NCBI GenBank assembly: GCA_031761425.1
Contig: JARFXV010001686.1
Span: 124,001 to 188,000 of the forward strand
Reading direction: 5' to 3'
From: Cosmopolites sordidus
Taxonomy: Eukaryota > Arthropoda > Insecta > Coleoptera > Curculionidae
DNA: 64,000 bases
Part shown: piece after piece, positions 34,451-45,817 of the stretch
How positions within the stretch are numbered: position 1 is the first letter of the stretch
How the letters are laid out: each line of letters starts with the position of its first letter
The notes under the pieces: generated by a model
Told to the model about the DNA's origin: nothing
The model's database searches: none
The model's input: only the letters and a program-made list of their open reading frames with translations
Made by a program: the position numbers and the translations under genes

Positions 34451-34884
34451 ATTGTTTTATTTTAGTCTTGTTTTTACGCACGTAGCGATAAAACAAATAG
34501 GAGCATAAGAAAACCACGGAAATGTTGAGAATGCTACTCTCTATAACCTCTCCTCATTATCCATCGTAGATTTCGGCATACCCTCAAGTTCACGAATGGG
34601 GGTCCTCGACAACACAAATTCAGATGTACGAATATATAAGATTGCTATGTATATTTTCTATTTACAGATTGCAGAGTCTCGTTAATGACATCTTGCTCCT
34701 TGCCCTGACGATTGAAAATAAAATAAAAGCCTATTTCAAATTTAGGGTTGTTTTGTACCCATTACACCATAATATGTTTTCAACCTCTCCGCGCGATAGT
34801 TCCTGCATACAAAAAAGAGTGTTTAATCAAGAAACGAAATTCGTGAACGTATCTGCTTTCGTAGACTGTTACAATAAGACTAAA
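34451..34884. other. No gene seen
   Basis: Includes an unremarkable 87-codon open frame at 34624; not recognised. Confidence 0.4.
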
Positions 34885-34995
34885 TAGCATATCGGCATGA
34901 AATTTATAGAGCGTTACCTAGAAAGGAAGCTCTTTTGAGACATTTAACCCTAGAATGCTTAGATGATTCGCATGTGCCTATAGTTGCTTAAGCAG
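34885..34995 (-). repeat. mariner 5' end fragment
   Basis: ATGAAATTTATAGAGCGTTA and GAAAGGAAGCTCTTTTGAGA parallel 22882-22980 next to the mariner there. Confidence 0.5.
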
Positions 34996-35089
34996 GTTTA
35001 CCTGTAACCCCAGTTATATATTTTTATTTAACGTTTAAAAGAACAAAAAAATAAACTTTTATTTCGATAAAACAAGATTTAATTCAAAC

Positions 35090-36400
35090 ATTCAGTACAT
35101 ATTTCAACTCTATGGTTATTACAAACAGCTTTAAAATACTTCGCACATGCATTTTTTTATTTTTCGATCATATGTTCTCAGATATAAAGAGCAGCGAATT
35201 CAGCCATTTCGTTTGAGTTCATAAACAGGATATCCTTTATTGATTCTTTTAATGCTCGAGGTAATAGTTTTGTTAAACGCCTTTCCATATGAGACCTTGC
35301 AAGTTGTAGTCAAAGTTCAAATATATTTTTTAGTCGAACACTTTTTTATCTCTAACTTTCAACAATTTGAAAAATAATGTTGGAGTTAATGATCCATCAT
35401 ATCATAAAACAGCGTGATGGTTATCTATGTGTCTTGAGAGAGATAGATTATATATGCATTATTTGATCAAAAGTATTAATGCCTCCTTTGGTCGAAATAT
35501 AAAAATCGATTATTTCGGGTTTTTGTTTTAATATATTATTTATATATTATTTAATATATATGTTTTTGATTGTCAAACTCAAACTGAGATGACATAATTT
35601 CTTTTCGTTTATCTGGAAGAAATGATGGAGGAATTTCCTTCTTATTTTTTTCTACTATAGTCAAGTTGTAATCAGCAATCACTTTGTTAGTCATGTATGG
35701 AAGTATACCAATTGTCCATTGTTAAATTACGTCCTGTTCCGTGAATATGTTATGTGAGTTTCTTTACGTAATAATCTGGGAGAAATTCTTTATTTGGCCT
35801 ATTTTCTTTATAAAAGGAACAGCAGTTACCATATAATAAGTGCGTGAATCGTTATAAATTTAATACCGAATTTGTCAGGTTTTGATGAAATATAGATTCT
35901 AAAAGGGTAATTGCCTCGAGACCCCAACAATTGTTCGTCAATTGTATAATAACTATGAGGAGTATAGTATTTTGTGTAGTTAGATATGCATATTTCCCAT
36001 ATACAGCGTATTGGAGAAAATGTATCTTAACCGGTTTCTTATGGTTTTGTCATCAAATCTGAGGCACTTTACCAGGAATCTAAATTTTGCTTCACTCATT
36101 ATGCATCGATATAATTACGGTCCATGTTTTGACCAGATCTCTGCTGTAGTGAGATGGTTATCTTTTCTACGTCCTGCTATATAAATCAATCCTATGGAAG
36201 CTAAAATCTCGTCGACATCTATATCATTGACGACTCCACAATTAGCAACATGTTTCTCCTTTTATGTTGTATTTTCATATTAGTATACAAGATAATAATG
36301 TCTATAATATCCGTCCTAAAAAATAACTTTCATGCCTCTAACTTGGTTGTAATATTTTAGTTACATCTTTACACGGTAACCACGGTAAATGTCAAACCGT
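35090..36400 (-). pseudogene. piggyBac transposase, second family, decayed
   Basis: Minus-strand text from about 36280 down: NDIDVDEILASIGLIYIAGR, KFRFLVKCLRFDDKT, YTIDEQLLGSRGNYPFR-like block with the first catalytic Asp (about 35915), YISSKPDKFGIKFITIH, a DNWYTS catalytic block near 35700, GINTFDQIMH near 35490 and LARSHMERRLTKLLPRALKE near 35290. Closer to PGBD/beetle-type piggyBac proteins than the element at 25608. Many stops; TTAA ends not located. Confidence 0.82.
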
Positions 36401-36470
36401 TTATTACTTTTTACGCCCCCGGTATAAAATATACGGGCGTTGATTCTATATTATTATAATTATTTTCGTT

Positions 36471-36700
36471 AGTGATGTGCAGAGGTCTCCGACCCATTCC
36501 AGGAAACCGCTGAGAACCGCAAGCCTTAATAGCTGACGTTGCCAATTTTTCATATATATATAATATTGTTATTCAGTATGGTGATCATTCTAATTTTTGA
36601 ACGATTGTAGTAGACAACAGATTTAAATATTATTAAATTCATATTTTGCGAATAAAATTTGTGTTTTTAAATATCTATATCAGTATCCAAAGTATTTAAG
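36471..36700 (+). repeat. 5' LTR of the 17.6-like gypsy
   Basis: 230 bp; contains a short TATATATATAA tract at 36552-36562 at the place where the 3' LTR carries its long TA/SINE insert. AATAAAA near 36650 could serve as polyadenylation signal. Confidence 0.82.
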
Positions 36701-36718
36701 TGGCGCAGTCGGTACGAT
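36701..36718 (+). promoter_or_regulatory. Primer-binding site (tRNA-Ser type)
   Basis: TGGCGCAGTCGGTACGAT directly after the LTR; the TGGCGCAGTC start is the PBS known for Drosophila 17.6/297-type elements, primed by tRNA-Ser. Confidence 0.8.
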
Positions 36719-37041
36719 AGTCTCGTGGGACATTCACGGTGAATAATCTATGCTTTGAGGTTCACTCTTAAACGAGATAACAAAAAATACCGTTGTGAGT
36801 ACACAAGGAGAGTCTGCAAGTTCCAATCATCCATCGAGAAAATTGGTAGGTCGATGATTCAACTGATAGCAAGGTTACTGATGCTGTAAGTACCAATCAA
36901 TTATTCATGTCAGTCTCCCCAAATTCTATTGATTCCTTTAATGACAATCAAGAACAACGAAGTAGATATAGTAGAATTATTTAACACATTAAAACTTTCA
37001 AATAACTTAACTAATGAAAAAAAAATCAAAAAACACATAAA

Positions 37042-38112
37042 ATGGCTCCACCAGCTTTAGATATTAAGAATTTAAGCATCATTCCATAATTCGATGGAAA
37101 TCCAAATAAACTACACAGATTTATTAATACATCAGGGTCAATTTTATCATATTATTTTGACGTAAGTGATCAAAGTAGTTTTCAAAATGTTCTTTTATTA
37201 AATGGTATCTTAAATAAATTAGAAGGCAGAGCTGAAGAAGTTATCGCTATAAACGGTTGTGATACCTGGGACAACAAAAAACAAACATTAATTTAAAATT
37301 TTGGTAATCAACGAGATGAAAATTGCTTGAACCAAGATTTGGCTAATTTAAAACAAAAACCACAAGAATTACTGGCACAATTTCACGAAAGGGTAATTTA
37401 TTTGCTCAATATTATTTGTAATTATATTGATTTGCACAGCACCATACCGGCAGAACGAACAAGTAAGAGAGACTTTTTCACTAAGCAAGCATTAAAAACA
37501 TTTTTAGCAGGTCTAAGAGATCCTCTAGGTCCAACTATACGAGCTATGCATCCAAATTGCTTAAGTCAAGCATTACAGTTCATAACTGAAGAAGAAAATA
37601 TTAAATATTACCAAAAATCAACTCATTAAATTGCATTTCCGCCACCGATTTCTAAAAATCCACCAGCGAAATTTCCAATAAATAATTTCAATAACAATTT
37701 TCGATCATTCTATCGAATTCGTTAACCCCTTCAGGTTCAACAGACACAATTTCCTCGTGGACCAATAAATCTACAAAGACATCCGAGTCCATCCGCACAA
37801 AATATTCCAAGTAATTCTCCAGTTTTTGGAAGAAATTCCAATCCGAGACCCATACAAAACAGATTCACGCCTATGAGTATATCTACTAGAAATACTTCCC
37901 AATTTAGAAAGCCGAATCAAAATTACAATCATTTTGCAAATCGCGAAGCAAACAAAAATATAATAGTCGAAGAATTGTTTAACACCCAAGACACTCCCGA
38001 GCAACATGAAACATATGTCGGGGATATTAACAGCGAGTACGAATTCTATAAAAACGAACATGAGACGACTCAGGATTTTCAGGAAATCCCGGTTCAAGAG
38101 ACCGAACCTTAG
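37042..38112 (+). pseudogene. gypsy Gag, broken
   Basis: Starts MAPPALDIKNLSII, meets a stop at once, then shows the matrix/capsid blocks: LLNGILNKLEGRAEEVI near 37195-37250, an open piece 37327-37629 with NLKQKPQELLAQFHERVIYL and FLAGLRDPLGPTIRAMHP, and an Asn/Arg-rich nucleocapsid-like tail (NRFTPMSISTRNTSQFRKPN) ending at 38112. No CCHC zinc knuckle, as in 17.6-type Gags. Three or more stops/shifts. Confidence 0.78.
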
Positions 38113-38114
38113 TA

Positions 38115-38444
38115 GAGTATCATCTATCGCCAGACAAAAAAGAATTGCGTTACATTTTAATTTCGAAACCTCATCTCAAACTATTAATAGATACAGGGTC
38201 AACAAAATTTTTTATTAATCCTGACATTGCATATAATTTTTTTAAAAATGAAATACTTTATGAACCTTTTACAGTATCTACTGTTTTTCAAACTTCTTCT
38301 CATGATTATTGTCGCGAAATACCAATGTTTTCTGAATTTAATCAAAACGAAACTTTAAAATTTTACTTGTTTAATTTTCACAACATTTATGATAACCTAA
38401 TTGGACTAGACAATTCAAAATTACTAAACGCAAAATTTTTTTAA
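38115..38444 (+). pseudogene. gypsy aspartic protease region
   Basis: KLLIDTGSTKFFINPDIA at about 38185-38240 holds the D-T-G active site of the retropepsin; the domain ends with DNLIGLDNSKLL. Open over 99 codons, but joined to neighbours by stops. Confidence 0.78.
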
Positions 38445-38759
38445 ATTCAAATTTAATAACACGGCACAGTAAAATACCTATAAATTACAAAACAACTGTT
38501 CAAAAATGTTCTCATTCTATAAAAATCGAACCGCATTCAAAATTAATAACCAAAATTTCTGTAAACATTAAAAATGGTGATGTATTAGTTCCACATCAGA
38601 AGATACAAAATATAGAAATTCCAGAAACCTTAACAACTGCAAGAAATTAATTAGCTTCAGTACAAATCTTAAATAAAACGATTATAGAAATTTATCTGCT
38701 CTTGACGACATCAATAAGAGTAATTCCATTCAAACAAAATGACTACGGACTTTACTAAA

Positions 38760-39470
38760 TTGATATGTCTAGCCTTGAAATCAGACAAATTATTGATGTA
38801 GAAAAACTGATTCGAACGTCGCATATGAACCCAGAAGAAAAACATCATGTTATTAAGCTGCTATACCGAAAACCAACCTTTAACTTTTACCAACCAAGTG
38901 AAACATCGCATTAAGACAAAAGACGAAGTACCAGTCGACACTAAGTCTTACAGATATCCGTTTATTCATAAAGACGAGATACAAAAACAGATTAAATCCA
39001 TGTTAGAACAACGAATTATTAGACCTAGTGATTCATCATGGTCATCGCCAATTTGGGTTGTCCCCAAAAAAGCAGATGCTTCTGGTAAGAAAAAATGGAG
39101 AGTTGACTACCGTAAATTAAATGAGAAAACCATTGGAGACAGATATCCTTTGCCTAATATAACTGACGTCTTAGACAAATTAGGTCACTGTAACTATTTT
39201 ATAATACTCGATTTGGCAGGTGGATTCTACCAAATTGAGATGAAATCGAGAACGGACATTATGAATACGTCCGAATGCCTTTTGGTTTAAGCAATGCACC
39301 AGATACTTTCCAACGTACCATGGATAACATCTTACGTAGATTACAAAACGAAATTTGTTTAGTATACATTATCTACTCGACATCCTTGCAACAACATATC
39401 GTTAACTTGAAAAATGTATTCCAACGATTAAGAGAAACCAATTTCAAGATTCAATTGGACGCTTCAATAT
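38760..39470 (+). pseudogene. gypsy reverse transcriptase, active site lost
   Basis: RT blocks: PFIHKDEIQKQIKSMLEQRI, WRVDYRKLNEKTIGDRYPLP, FIILDLAGGFYQIEMK (usual TLDLxSGFHQI), then after a frame change MPFGLSNAPDTFQRTMDNIL. Where Y-x-D-D should stand (about 39360-39375) the text reads LVYIIYSTS, so the catalytic aspartates are gone in frame. RT thumb KIQLDAS runs directly into sequence beyond most of RNase H, indicating a deletion near 39460. Confidence 0.85.
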
Positions 39471-40830
39471 CTGGTAATATAGGAGAACAACCTCTTATAT
39501 CTGACGTAGAACAACCGGAAGATGTTCAAAATGAAAGCCGAAATGACGACGACGATGGCATAACAGTACACACTAGTCATGAAGACAGTATTCTTGGAAT
39601 AGCAATTTCAGAAAAACCTTTAAATATCTATAATAAGCAAATAATTATAGACCTTGTTTATTATTCACCTGCGAAACCAAAAACAATACAAATATTCCCT
39701 ACAAAATCAAGAACTAATGTACAACTTTTAAAAAATAACCCTGAAAGTGATCTCATAAAATACTTTAAAGAATTTATCAAACCTAAAATTACATACGCAC
39801 TTCACTTCAAAGATGATAATTGTTTTCCGAAAATATTTAACATACTTAGAAATACATTCAAAAATTCAGCATTAAAAGTTGTTAAAAGCAATGTTATCTT
39901 GGAAGACATTAAAGAGAAAGACAAACAAAACACTATTATTCAAAATTATCACAAAGGAAAAACCAACCACCGTAGAATTCTAGAAACAGAAACACGTATC
40001 AGAAAAAAAATTACTGGCCAGGAATTAAATCAGATGTTACAGATTACATCAAAATGTGCGAACATTAGTCAATTAAATAAATATGATAGAAACCCACCAC
40101 GTCAAAAGCTAATGATTACTCCAACACCTTCTAAGCCTTTTAAAATAATTTATATAGACACTTTTCAGGCTCAAGGACAAAAACATCTAACTATAATAGA
40201 TACATTTTCGAAATATGCTCAAGCCTACCCATTACAATGTCTAGCCGGTATTGAAATTGTACGATCATTACTTACTTTCATAATACATCATGGATTACCA
40301 AACATAGTTACAATGGACAATAGTACCGAACCAAAAAACAGCGTTGTTCAAGAATTTTTTCAAACACACCATATCGAACTTCACTATATCTCTAAAAATC
40401 ATCCAGAATCGAATGGGTCCATAGAAACTTTTCCATTCTACTATATTAGAACATTTACAAGTGATTATTTGTAAAAACGAAAAAACTGATATTTTAAATC
40501 AAATTCCTGATATAATTTTTGGTTACAACAATTTAATACATTCTGCAACAAAACAAAAACCAATTGACATAATAAATGAACATCTTAATTCAAAACATCC
40601 TTTTAATATTAGTTTAAATCAAAAACTCATTAACAATTATATCGTAGAAGATCGCTAAGCTACCCAAGAAATTTATAAGAAGTTAAATGAAAACATGACT
40701 TCTCAAAAGGAATGTATCATCAGTAAACATAACGAACAGCGAGAAGATCAATTATCATATAAAGAAGGAGAAAATGTTTATAGAAAACTAAAGTCAAATA
40801 ATAGACATAAATTAACACAAAAATTTTCAT
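39471..40830 (+). pseudogene. gypsy integrase and Pol tail
   Basis: Zinc-finger His pair is visible (NYHKGKTNHRRI, near 39947), but only one of the two Cys remains (KCANISQL). Catalytic core: KIIYIDTFQAQG (first Asp, 40145), NIVTMDNSTE (second Asp, 40310), NHPESNGSIE (Glu, 40400). A frame change at about 40460 precedes the C-terminal part with ILNQIPDIIFGYNNLIHSAT. The acidic linker 39485-39600 is unusual. Pol tail runs to a stop at 40830. Confidence 0.82.
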
Positions 40831-41460
40831 GAAATATGTAAAAGAGAAAGTTAATAAAAATAAAAATATCAAAACTCATTCAGGATCAAAATTAATTCAC
40901 AAACAAAATTTAAAAAGACCTAAATTGAAACGTAATCAGTTACAGGTCTCAGCTTCTGCTGCCAGCAGCTCTTCAAGAAGTGAAAATAACCAATTTAGCT
41001 CAAAACCCGGGACTTCTTCCATATAAGCTAGGAACAGCGCGTTTAAAATCAAAAGTTCATACCTTCCCTCATTATTATGACTTAGAACCTATAAAAAGAC
41101 AACTCAAAGTTCTCAGGAAGCATTATGATGAGCTTACTAATGTTTTAGAGATAAAACATAATCCTTTTTATTTTGAACTTCAAAATTTTCATAAAGCAGT
41201 GTCATACCAACTAATTTCAGCGGATCTAAAATCATTATCTAGACTCTAAAAATGTATTAGATCAGATTAATATAAGCCTTAGCGTTATTTTACAACTATG
41301 ACTTTTGCTAGATCGCTAGATCGCACACTTGAGTCTACTTAAAATCGATGAATTAGAATCAATGTATGATACAGCCGTAAACCTATATTCAAATAATGAA
41401 CTGCTTTTCCCGAAATTCCATTTTAATTATTATTATGATGCTTTTTTTTCGATCCAAGGA
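40831..41460 (+). pseudogene. Env-like remnant of the 17.6-type element
   Basis: After a basic Pol tail (to 41026), PGLLPYKLGTARL and HYYDLEPIKRQLKVL near 41005-41105 fit the pattern at the start of the envelope-like protein of insect errantiviruses (GLL..KxGxxR.....HxxDL). A further open piece, 41329-41460 (LLKIDELESMYDTAVNLY), is followed by LTR-proximal sequence. Far too short for a full envelope and interrupted, so not functional. Confidence 0.5.
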
Positions 41461-41525
41461 CCGAAGTCGAAGAATCACAACCAACACCCAGAACGTTCTT
41501 CAACCCCGAGGGACAATCTTCCGTT

Positions 41526-41537
41526 TAGGGATGGAGA
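41526..41537 (+). promoter_or_regulatory. Polypurine tract
   Basis: TAGGGATGGAGA immediately before the AGTTAAGTGC start of the 3' LTR; expected plus-strand primer. Confidence 0.7.
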
Positions 41538-41610
41538 AGTTAAGTGCAGAGGTCCCCGACCTATTCCAGGAGACCGTTGAGAACCGCAAGCCTAAACAGC
41601 TGACATTGCC

Positions 41611-41615
<5 letters not shown>

Positions 41616-41704
<89 letters not shown>
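41616..41704. repeat. (TA)n microsatellite left of the SINE
   Basis: About 44 TA units grown from the short TA tract of the LTR. Confidence 0.95.
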
Positions 41705-41706
<2 letters not shown>

Positions 41707-42138
41707 CCGGTCGCGTTGGTGCGGCGGTAAGAGCGCCTGCTTTGCCGAATCCGCGCTGGAGCGACGATAGCTGGTTCGATTCCAGCGCTCGGATGGTTAT
41801 TTTTCTTTCTTGTCCGTTTATCTTTCCTAAATGTTTGTGATTGTTTCTAGGCAAGAGTGTAAAATCCGACTACGAATTACCCCTCAGTCACGCCAGTTAA
41901 AGGCTGGGTAAGGCCGGATGCCTTCTGAGAAGTGTTCTACGTTGGTCACTCGCCAGTCGGTAGGTTTCCTGATAGACTTATGGGTAGGCACATAACCAAG
42001 GGTTTATAGCCCGAGGGGGGTGCTGGCCTGGGTTTGTCGGAAGCTGATGACCGTGGTTCGGAACCCACGTTAAGCTGTAGGTCCAGTCGCTAAATAGCCT
42101 AGTTGCTGATGCGCCTCTAACCCAAACACTTTACTTTT

Positions 42139-42142
<4 letters not shown>
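41705..42142 (+). mobile_element. tRNA-derived SINE, apparently full length
   Basis: The first ~100 bases are tRNA-like: box A region TTGGTGCGGCGGTAAGAGCG and box B GGTTCGATTCC (41772-41782), with GCGCT pairing around the T arm. These are internal RNA polymerase III promoter elements. A ~300-base body follows (GTAAGGCCGGATGCCTTCTG, GGTTCGGAACCCACGTTAAG) and a short CTTTACTTTTACTTTA tail. 438 bp, non-coding. A fragment of the same family lies at 28960. Confidence 0.85.

Positions 42143-42221
<79 letters not shown>
42143..42221. repeat. (TA)n microsatellite right of the SINE
   Basis: About 39 TA units; with the left array it probably represents the duplicated or expanded target. Confidence 0.95.
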
Positions 42222-42226
<5 letters not shown>

Positions 42227-42340
42227 TTATTTATTATTGTGAACATTCGAATTTTTGAACGATTTGATTAAATTCATATTTTGCGAATAAAATTTGTGTT
42301 TTTAAAAATCTATATCAGTATCCAAAGTATTTAAATCGTT

Positions 42341-43143
42341 CTTAATATTTTATGTATATACCTTTATTAATAAATATATTCAAGTTTAGCTTTAACTTAA
42401 ATATATACTTCGTCCACTTCGTCTTCAATGTCAAATGTATAGTTCCTAAGGTGCACGAAATATTAATACAGGTACAGCTGAGTAATGTGTAATTTTCACT
42501 ATCAAATGTGTAGTACCATAGTATTTGCAGTACCATAGCATTAGTAACTATGAATCCACGGAATGGTAAACAATATGTAATTGTAATTATGGTATTTTAA
42601 TGATATTATAATAGTTTAACGATTATTTCATTTCTAACTCAACGTTAACCTAATGATTCACTACTATCTGGTCATGCTATCAAAATATTTGTGAAAAACT
42701 TTGAAGGAACTGGTTATGCATTGGAAAAATAGTACCAGCTACATAAAAATCTATACCTACGCCTGCAATGAGAACTGGTTGTTGTAATCAACGACCTTCT
42801 ATTCCGTCATCCTGTGTCAATAAACAGTTCGGACAGGAATTTACAACACATTTTGCATCAAGATTTGAACTTCATGGAGAGATCAAAATCAAGTTAATCG
42901 TATTTTCTCCTCACTTTTGGAAGACAATGAAAGCCTCTTTCGCTATTTGTTTATGTCTGATGAAGTACATTTTCACATTTCGCTTTTTCACATTTCACTT
43001 TTTCACATTTTCACATAGCGCTCTTTAGTGGCGTCATCTTTTGGCTGAGATAAGCGTTAGAAAAATGCAGCCTTCCCTGACGTTCTGACAAAATTGCATG
43101 ATATTCGGATCATTAGGAGCGAAGTTATCGGGCTTAAAGTGTT
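42341..43143. other. No gene seen
   Basis: AT-rich; tandem CACATTTC words at 42970-43010 (TTTTTCACATTTCACTTTTT). No recognisable coding. Confidence 0.45.
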
Positions 43144-43710
43144 GGTGTGTTTATATCATCGTTCGGTGTGTTTATACCATCGGTCAGTGTGTTTATACCA
43201 TCGGTCGGTGTGTTTATATCATCGGTCGGTGTGTTTATACTATCGGTCGGTGTGTTTATACCATCGGTCGGTGTGTTTATACCATCGGTCGGTGTGTTTA
43301 TACTATCGGTCGGTGTGTTTATACCATCGGTCGGTGTGTTTATACTATCGGTCGGTGTGTTTATACCATCGGTCGGTGTGTTTATACTATCGGTCGGTGT
43401 GTTTATACCATCGGTCGGTGTGTTTATACTATCGGTCGGTGTGTTTATACCATCGGTCGGTGTGTTTATACTATCGGTCGGTGTGTTTATACCATCGGTT
43501 GGTGTGTTTATACTATCGGTCGGTGTGTTTATACCATCGGTCGGTGTGTTTATACAATCGGTCGGTGTTTTATATCATCGGTCGGTGTGTTTATACCATC
43601 GGTCGGTGTGTTTATACCATCGGTCGGTGTGTTTATACCATCGATCGGTGTGTTTATACCATCGGTCGGTGTGTTTATACCATCGATCGATGTGTTCATA
43701 CCATCGCTTG
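43144..43710. repeat. 21-bp minisatellite, about 27 units
   Basis: Unit GGTGTGTTTATACCATCGGTC. Because 21 is a multiple of 3 and no frame of the unit has a stop, all three plus frames stay open for ~200 codons, giving spurious VYTIGRC, CLYHRSV and FIPSVGV heptapeptide repeats. ACCATC and ACTATC units alternate from about 43215 to 43545, a 42-bp higher-order period. One unit near 43565 lacks a base. Confidence 0.97.
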
Positions 43711-43739
43711 GCAAAACATTCACCGAAACGTTTTAATTA

Positions 43740-44645
43740 AAGAAAGAAGTGTATGGTGAAGATTATTTATTCCGTGACCACAACTGTTTTAAATGATTCA
43801 AAGAAGGTCGTGAGTACATCAAGGACGACGAACATCCTGATCCGACGACGAACATCCTGAAAAATTCCGTGGTTACTCCAAGTAACATTGAAATTGTGCG
43901 TGAATGTATAAAAAATCAGCTAAAACTTTCGTTGCGATACATGGAAATGGAATTAAACATGTCCAAAGATTCAATTCATCACATTTTAACCGATCATTTG
44001 GAACTTCGGAAGATTTGGGCACGCTTGGTTCGAAACAAATTGACTGACGACCAAAAATTGCTCCGAATCCAACATTGCAAAGATTTGTTAAAAACATTGT
44101 TACTAGCGATGAGACATGGTGTTTTCAATATGATCCAGAAACCAAGCAAAGTGCGGAATTGAAGCCTCCGAGCGAGCCAAATCCGAAGAAAAGCCGCCTC
44201 GAGGAGTCAAAAATCATAACAATGTTGATTTGTATGTACGATTAGTAGGGAATTGTGGACAAGGAGTTCGTTCCATCTGGTTAAACGATCAATACTGTGT
44301 TTTATCTTGGTGTGATAAAGCGTCCGTTGTCGCGTATTCGTCGTGTGCGGCCTCACTGCCATCAATACGGCAGGTGGCGCTTGTTGCACGATAGTGTACC
44401 GTCCCATCACTCGACGCTCATCACTGATTTTTTTACCAACATTGGCATTTTAACCATTAATCTACCTCTTCGAAAAATTGTAATTGCTGATACAAGGATA
44501 GCGTTAGGCAGAAATTGAAATCATTCAAAAGGCCATATCTTTGGCCGAGCTCAAAAATTCATTCAAATTCATTCATTCATCAACCTAGTTAACTGTGCAA
44601 AACGTTGTATTGATGCGCAAGAAGGCTATTTTGAATAAAAATAAT
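43740..44645 (+). pseudogene. mariner transposase copy next to the minisatellite
   Basis: Open piece 43869-44162 with VTPSNIEIVRECIKNQLKLS, LRYMEMELNMSKDSIHHILT (HTH) and ELRKIWARLVRNKLT, then FQYDPETKQ-type text, SRLEESKIITMLICMYD, EFVPSG-INTVFYLGVIKR and, at 44330-44420, RRVRPHCHQYGRWRLLHDSV with PSHHSTLITDFFTNIGILTI (DDE region). Small GACGACGAACATCCTGA duplication at 43826-43861. Frame breaks in the catalytic half. The 5' end is replaced or bordered by the minisatellite. Confidence 0.8.
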
Positions 44646-45817
44646 GCTTTTTTGCTGAAAAGAATTAATATTCCTGTTTCCGTGAGACACACCTTAAACA
44701 AGTATATTATGTGGACGATTGTATTTGTTTAGTTTAATTTAAATAAAACAATTTATATGGGAAACGTTCCTGAATTCAACATATGCAGCCAAACATAAAA
44801 TCCATTTATTTATTTCAATAATGTTGCTTTGGTTTATTAAAGTCATTTTTTGCCTTAATGTAAGCGCAAACTATTTAGTGCGTACAAAAACTTGTTGATG
44901 AAATACTTTATTGATCAACCCTTTAAAGGATAATTAAGTGTCAACAAGAATAGACCGGATACAATAGTTAATTATTCCTGTCAACGACATCTTAACTGCC
45001 ATGGTAATTAATATCGCGAAAAACAATTTGCTTTTGATCTGTGAGGCTTGCAAATATTTGTCACGCTGTTAGCTAATTAAAGCAGAGAGTTATTTTAATT
45101 TATCGTTAGAGATAAAAGGTTTTTCGTAAATATACATTCATAGTGAGTAAAATTTAGAATAGCGACGTAATTTTATTAATTCAAGAAAGATATAATATTA
45201 CATTCTTAAAACGTTTAAATATATATCATTTAAATAAGAATTATTTCTTTACTAATCTAAGTATTTTATAACGGTTATACAGGATGGGCAATAAGTACTA
45301 GGTCGATTAGAATTTCTCTCGGTAATATTTACATTCGCTACAATAGCAATCTTGAGTCACTCAGAATGGCTAAGAAAGTTAATGATATATTTTATTATTA
45401 TAATACTTTCTTTTATTGCACACACAATCAGTTTTATTAAATCTTAAGACAAACTAATGTGCATCTAGTAGCATATTTTTTTCTAATATGCTCACTGATA
45501 TAAAAATTTGGAGGGCAGGCGTTTTTTATTAGATTTTATTCATTTCAGAAATGAACGTGTCTACATCAAAAATTAATAAGCGGTTAAAGTTTCTAAATGG
45601 ATCAAAGTCAACTAATGGATTAATAATGTTTGGATCTACTCGATTTTTTTTTTGACTGAACTGATAAAGTGGCTAAATTCAAAAGTCGCCTGTCGAGAAT
45701 GTCGTGCTGGATTGATGAAATATCGAGAGATCTTGGTGGCTGAGGTAAAAGATGGATTTTGAAGACCCCTATAAAATCTAATGTTACATTTGCTACATGG
45801 AGGCGAGCACTGTTTTA
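44646..45817. other. No gene recognised
   Basis: AT-rich; several TAATTA words around 44930-45080. ACAGGATGGGCAATAAGTAC at 45281-45300 could be a transposon end, without a partner found. Confidence 0.4.

Larger units (their letters stand above)
36471..42335 (+). mobile_element. Ty3/gypsy element of the 17.6/297 type with env remnant
   Basis: LTRs begin AGTGATGTGCAGAGG / AGTTAAGTGCAGAGG and end TATTTAAG / TATTTAAA. TCGTT lies outside both ends (36466-36470, 42336-42340), a candidate 4-5 bp target duplication. PBS abuts the 5' LTR and a purine tract abuts the 3' LTR. Gag, protease, RT, integrase and an env-like tail follow in order but are interrupted, and most of RNase H is deleted. The 3' LTR is expanded by a (TA)n-SINE-(TA)n insertion. 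Confidence 0.87.
41538..42335 (+). repeat. 3' LTR split by (TA)n and a SINE
   Basis: 41538-41615 matches the first part of the 5' LTR and 42224-42335 matches its end (TTTTTGAACGAT.., TTGCGAATAAAATTTGTGTT). Between lie (TA)n, a tRNA-derived SINE and (TA)n. Empty-site state is preserved in the 5' LTR. Confidence 0.88.

Noticed and set aside
41396..41770. 124-codon frame spanning LTR, TA run and SINE
   Set aside because: Crosses three unrelated repeats; shadow frame.
41705..41805. Functional tRNA gene
   Set aside because: Box B is good, but a clean acceptor stem and anticodon arm are not seen; better explained as the head of a SINE.
43144..43710. CRISPR-like repeat array
   Set aside because: Units are contiguous 21-mers without unique spacers, in a eukaryotic transposon context.
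43094..43759. Three overlapping ~200-codon frames with heptapeptide repeats
   Set aside because: All three plus frames of the 21-bp minisatellite are stop-free; no frame shows coding bias and one unit has a base deletion.
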